Positions 26,301 to 28,087 of a stretch of 28,087 nt of DNA are shown piece after piece. Numbering within the stretch: the first letter of the stretch is position 1; every line of letters starts with the position of its first letter. The position numbers and the translations under genes are program-made. The notes beneath the pieces are model-generated. The model was not told the origin of the DNA, did not search any database, and worked only from the letters and a program-made list of their open reading frames with translations. The DNA lies in IMG/VR virus record IMGVR_UViG_3300010155_000063, positions 1 to 28,087 of that record; one strand, given 5' to 3'. The DNA comes from a virus.

Positions 26301-27501
26301 CTTGAAATCCTGTCCCCAACGTAGCAAAATTATTTACTGATAATTCTTTATTTTCAAGATACCCATCTCCTCCATCGAATATAGTAAATTTAGCTAATGT
26401 ACCAGATCCAGTATCTGCTACTTTCGCTTTTGCTTCAACACCCCCTCCACCAGAAAACGTAAGTTTATCATTTATTTTATAATCAGAACCTGCTGAAGTA
26501 ATAGTAATATCGGATATCAATCCTTGTGCTATTCCGCTACCAAATACACCATCAACTTCATTTGATTCAATTGTTTCTCCTACAACAAAAGTTCCTTTCA
26601 TATTTGTTAAAAATAATTCTATTATTTCAAGTCCCCCAGCCGCAAATTCCTCAATACGATTTACAATTCCAGATGCTTTTGATTGTTTTCCTGTAATAAG
26701 ATGACTGTCAAATGAAGATGCAAGATCGTCTGAAATAATTCTAATAGATTTATTTTGTTGCCAATTACCAGAAGAGGGTTTAAGTAAATCTATTTTTGGG
26801 GTATAAAAAATAAGATTTTGTATATCGTATAATGATTTAAACAAAAAATCATATGAAGAACTTGTTCCTTTTGCTCTGTAAATATCTGATACATGTTTTA
26901 TTAAAAGAGCTTTATCCGCACTTAAATTTAACGGAAAATTTACTAAAAATTCTTTGGCAAAATGATCCATCATAGATGTTGTAGTACTATCAACATCTCT
27001 TGATTTTAATAATGTTCTTGAAGCAAAAAGAGGATTTTTTTGAAAATTAGTTACAGTACCAAGTGTACGATTATTTGTACCTTTTATTAATTCGCCCACT
27101 TCAAAATCTGTTTGTGTTAATCCAGTTACATAAATTTTACTTGATGCTGTATTTGTATTTCTATCAACAGTACCAGTTGCGCCTGAAGATATTCCTGTTA
27201 TAATTTCATCTTTTTCATAAGCACTTATATTTGTTCTATCACTTTCTAATAAAAAAGAAGATCCTGTTTCTAAAACAAAACCACCCTGTTCACTTTCTAA
27301 AGTAACATGATACTCATCTAGAGCCACATTTGAAATAGTTAATTCATGTGACTCCATCCAGTTGTAGTAAAATCTTAAAAATTCAGAAAAATCACTCCCC
27401 TCAACCCGAACAAATTCTGGTAATTGATTATCAATTAAATTAGATATCTTTTCTACTAATTTTATATTATCTGTATCTTGTAACCAGGTATATTCTGACA
27501 T
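23317..27501 (-). CDS. gp7: Baseplate wedge protein gp7
   Basis: The 1394 residues compare with 1032 in T4. Assignment rests on position between gp6 and gp8 and on features shared by marine T4-like gp7 proteins: QLPEFVRVEGSDFSEFLRFY at 27-46, then FLVNFPLNLSADKALLIKHV and IYRAKGTSSSYDFLFKSLYD at 185-226. The rest is largely accreted beta modules: GE.I.G types at about 95-152, 300-330 and 515-540, GxGY elements at 338-341, 378-381, 469-472 and 800-803, a YNG module at 652-716 (25354-25548), GT.T.F..D.I types at about 940-975, 1140-1185 and 1255-1300, and LLLEDG-type elements at 78-87, 906-924, 1096-1122 and 1351-1358. A conserved-looking stretch at 857-906 (KQLNEYQEIVFKLLHPIGTK) may be an ancestral core. 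The start has no clear ribosome site but lies one base after the gp6 stop. Confidence 0.82.
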   Translation of the reverse strand: MSEYTWLQDTDNIKLVEKISNLIDNQLPEFVRVEGSDFSEFLRFYYNWMESHELTISNVALDEYHVTLESEQGGFVLETGSSFLLESDRTNISAYEKDEIITGISSGATGTVDRNTNTASSKIYVTGLTQTDFEVGELIKGTNNRTLGTVTNFQKNPLFASRTLLKSRDVDSTTTSMMDHFAKEFLVNFPLNLSADKALLIKHVSDIYRAKGTSSSYDFLFKSLYDIQNLIFYTPKIDLLKPSSGNWQQNKSIRIISDDLASSFDSHLITGKQSKASGIVNRIEEFAAGGLEIIELFLTNMKGTFVVGETIESNEVDGVFGSGIAQGLISDITITSAGSDYKINDKLTFSGGGGVEAKAKVADTGSGTLAKFTIFDGGDGYLENKELSVNNFATLGTGFQGKIKDAIDSFTFSKNEDLIGNFSAVTFNDTAYELSGDVAANSADRLIDALGFSKLDAGHISTVETTSSGGGYEAIPKISVIETSTEDFNENSIRILNLNPDPDDLATTNAITGFFDAGEKITSNSGNKIGTFFGTVSSKFYDSVEDPSRIRVKTIKYLDADVTQKIPITQRNDLVVNNSSYLSTTKPSVYHVQFVTGGSASVNTIKYKRGIDAREDFNSANNTANIDFYPTSAPYIDVTGGYQTLNFDISSLTRTSTTATATTYGKHGLDDGQIVAITGASPAGYNGNATITVSSPTTFTYTVGGSLTTPATGTILYNENVSVKFTLPFNHTTDDEYAFSTIDFVSTEVLTGANSGAVATVNTGVAFSDGGYLGNNAIVGVKPGDAGSGSIKSIEIQDPGVGFTSVPVITLPGLGEENANLTANIGAVRTETGIYLDEDGQVSSNKKLIDSDFYQDYSYSLIANKQLNEYQEIVFKLLHPIGTKLFGEYTPDSAELNMGFDNRIQFEDGDLALKEDGDDLLMEDQTDPRHQVIFNNNQNLGTGTITLTGNSNIMLGDTTDFTATYGEGEHIVVDEEQSFEVSYGELRLENYLSGTIATSSSNVISIIGLGDNYPMTLTVPNNYSANANFVANSVVTQINTTTGEKVTGVVLRHEVDSSNNNILMLHSCNGQFDTSSNANSVVGNNSVLDITTYNMILEAGSADLTGDIVLETDGASTIALEDSVYRNNESITTASFQYVKSNVIFGTATDFQADFRLNDRIKPLSTSESTKIIEVINSTCLIGNTAISTDTSFNMILEESSDGYPGSFITEDSDNFIHNMINPTSAKFDNEDIQFYNLLETSVRGTTNVDGISSGNTSLVGTSSFFGEDLLVNDIITLSSNTSRKAKILTIVGQTLTLNIALGDGTVGQTIILHTFRNLDLERNATSITLSNPYDASNNFMNLTVNSTATGLLLLEDGIGTANSGYLGNTSTEGSFKFEILSTFDNQIPKFIQT

Positions 27502-27502
27502 T

Positions 27503-28087
27503 TTAATAATTTACCACTGTTGTTTGAGATGTTGAGGTTTCGGCTGTTGTAACTTGATCTTGTTTCATAACTAATGAAACATCATTCATTTTTAAATTAA
27601 TATCACTTTCTTGAATTGTTATTAATTGTTCTCTCACAGATGCAACATCACCTAAAACAGGTATAGTTGTTATACTAATCTCAGAACCTTCATATGATGC
27701 GGGATCAAAAGAATTTATTGTTACTTTTCCACTTATATAATCAATTGAACCAATGTTTTCTCTAACCGCCCACTCTTTTCCTTCATTGTCTGTTCTATAA
27801 ATTATTAATACACCGTCTTTATCTTTGATTTTGCAGTCTTGTTGCAAAATGTCTTTTTCATCATTTATAGAAAAAGCCGTAGAAGATAAAGCAGGAGCAT
27901 GACCAGAATGGGGATGATAAATTGCATTATTATATCTTAATATATAAGTCAATTTTGTGTTCAATACTGGTATAAATATTTTTTTCAATCTAATAGCGGC
28001 ATCATTTCCCAAAATAGAAGTATCAGTTTCATCGATTCTCGTTTGTAATTTTGATAGTCTAAATGCTTGTTCAAATTTATAAAGATC
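27503..28087 (-). CDS. gp6: Baseplate wedge protein gp6, C-terminal part, cut by right edge
   Basis: The frame is open from the right edge through 194 codons to a TAA at 27503. A TTG at 28012 is not the true start: the upstream frame continues as LYKFEQAFRLSKLQTRIDET into DTSILGNDAAIRLKK, the conserved C-terminal region of T4-like gp6. Further family-like features are a RYNNAIYHPHSG segment, GSIDYISGKVTINSFDPASY and an ITTIPV strand. gp6 forms the dimers that join wedges into the baseplate ring. The last ~45 residues are a polar tail. The stop lies one base before the gp7 ATG, and the 6-7-8 order is that of T4. Confidence 0.88.
   Translation of the reverse strand, partial: DLYKFEQAFRLSKLQTRIDETDTSILGNDAAIRLKKIFIPVLNTKLTYILRYNNAIYHPHSGHAPALSSTAFSINDEKDILQQDCKIKDKDGVLIIYRTDNEGKEWAVRENIGSIDYISGKVTINSFDPASYEGSEISITTIPVLGDVASVREQLITIQESDINLKMNDVSLVMKQDQVTTAETSTSQTTVVNY

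Noticed and set aside
27971-27978. TATAAATA on the plus strand inside gp6
   Set aside because: It lies in the coding sequence of a minus-strand gene with no plus-strand gene downstream. Chance matches are expected in AT-rich DNA.
28010-28012. TTG at 28012 as the start of a 169-residue gene
   Set aside because: The frame continues upstream to the window edge with residues that fit the conserved gp6 C-terminal region, so the gene is simply cut by the edge.

Overview
The window is an AT-rich segment of a tailed-phage genome. Gene content and order match the virion-assembly block of T4-like myoviruses. Read from right to left on the minus strand, the order is gp6 (cut by the right edge), gp7, gp8, three non-T4 tail/fibre genes, gp13, gp14, gp15, gp16, an unrecognised gene, gp17, gp18, gp19, gp20 and a collagen-like gene (cut by the left edge). 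Three features suggest a marine T4-like phage of the cyanophage/pelagiphage type rather than an enteric one: low G+C, enlarged gp7, gp8 and gp18 built up with small beta modules, and a very large DUF4815-type protein. No gene in the window identifies the host. No tRNA, integrase, CRISPR array or insertion sequence was seen.

Layout: 28087-21508 holds the baseplate wedge genes 6, 7 and 8. 21504-12685 holds a 2296-residue DUF4815-type virion protein, a 76-residue coiled-coil protein and a 571-residue fibre-like protein, where T4 carries genes 9-12 and wac. 12678-9475 holds the neck and tail-completion genes 13, 14 and 15. 9466-5998 holds the packaging genes 16 and 17, with a 473-residue gene of unknown function between them that overlaps both. 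5492-2589 holds the sheath and tube genes 18 and 19. 2493-811 is the portal gene 20. 764-1 is a collagen-like gene where T4 has 67/68/21.

Two small genes lie on the plus strand against this current: an HNH endonuclease-like gene (5595-6017) and a 116-residue beta-rich protein (10461-10811). Both start divergently from a minus-strand gene (18 and 15), overlap the end of the next minus-strand gene (17 and 14), and begin with TATAAATA, five bases, then ATG. TATAAATA is the T4 late-promoter -10 box, so both transcripts may be leaderless. TATAAATA or 7/8 matches also precede gp18, gp20, the collagen-like gene and gp8 on the minus strand.

The genes together encode the contractile tail (baseplate wedge, tube, sheath, completion and neck proteins), the portal and the packaging motor, all expected to be expressed late. 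Adjacent genes overlap or lie a few bases apart, which suggests translational coupling. There is no gene-free stretch over 300 bases; the largest gaps (2494-2588 and 5493-5594) hold a large imperfect palindrome and a pair of divergent late promoters.
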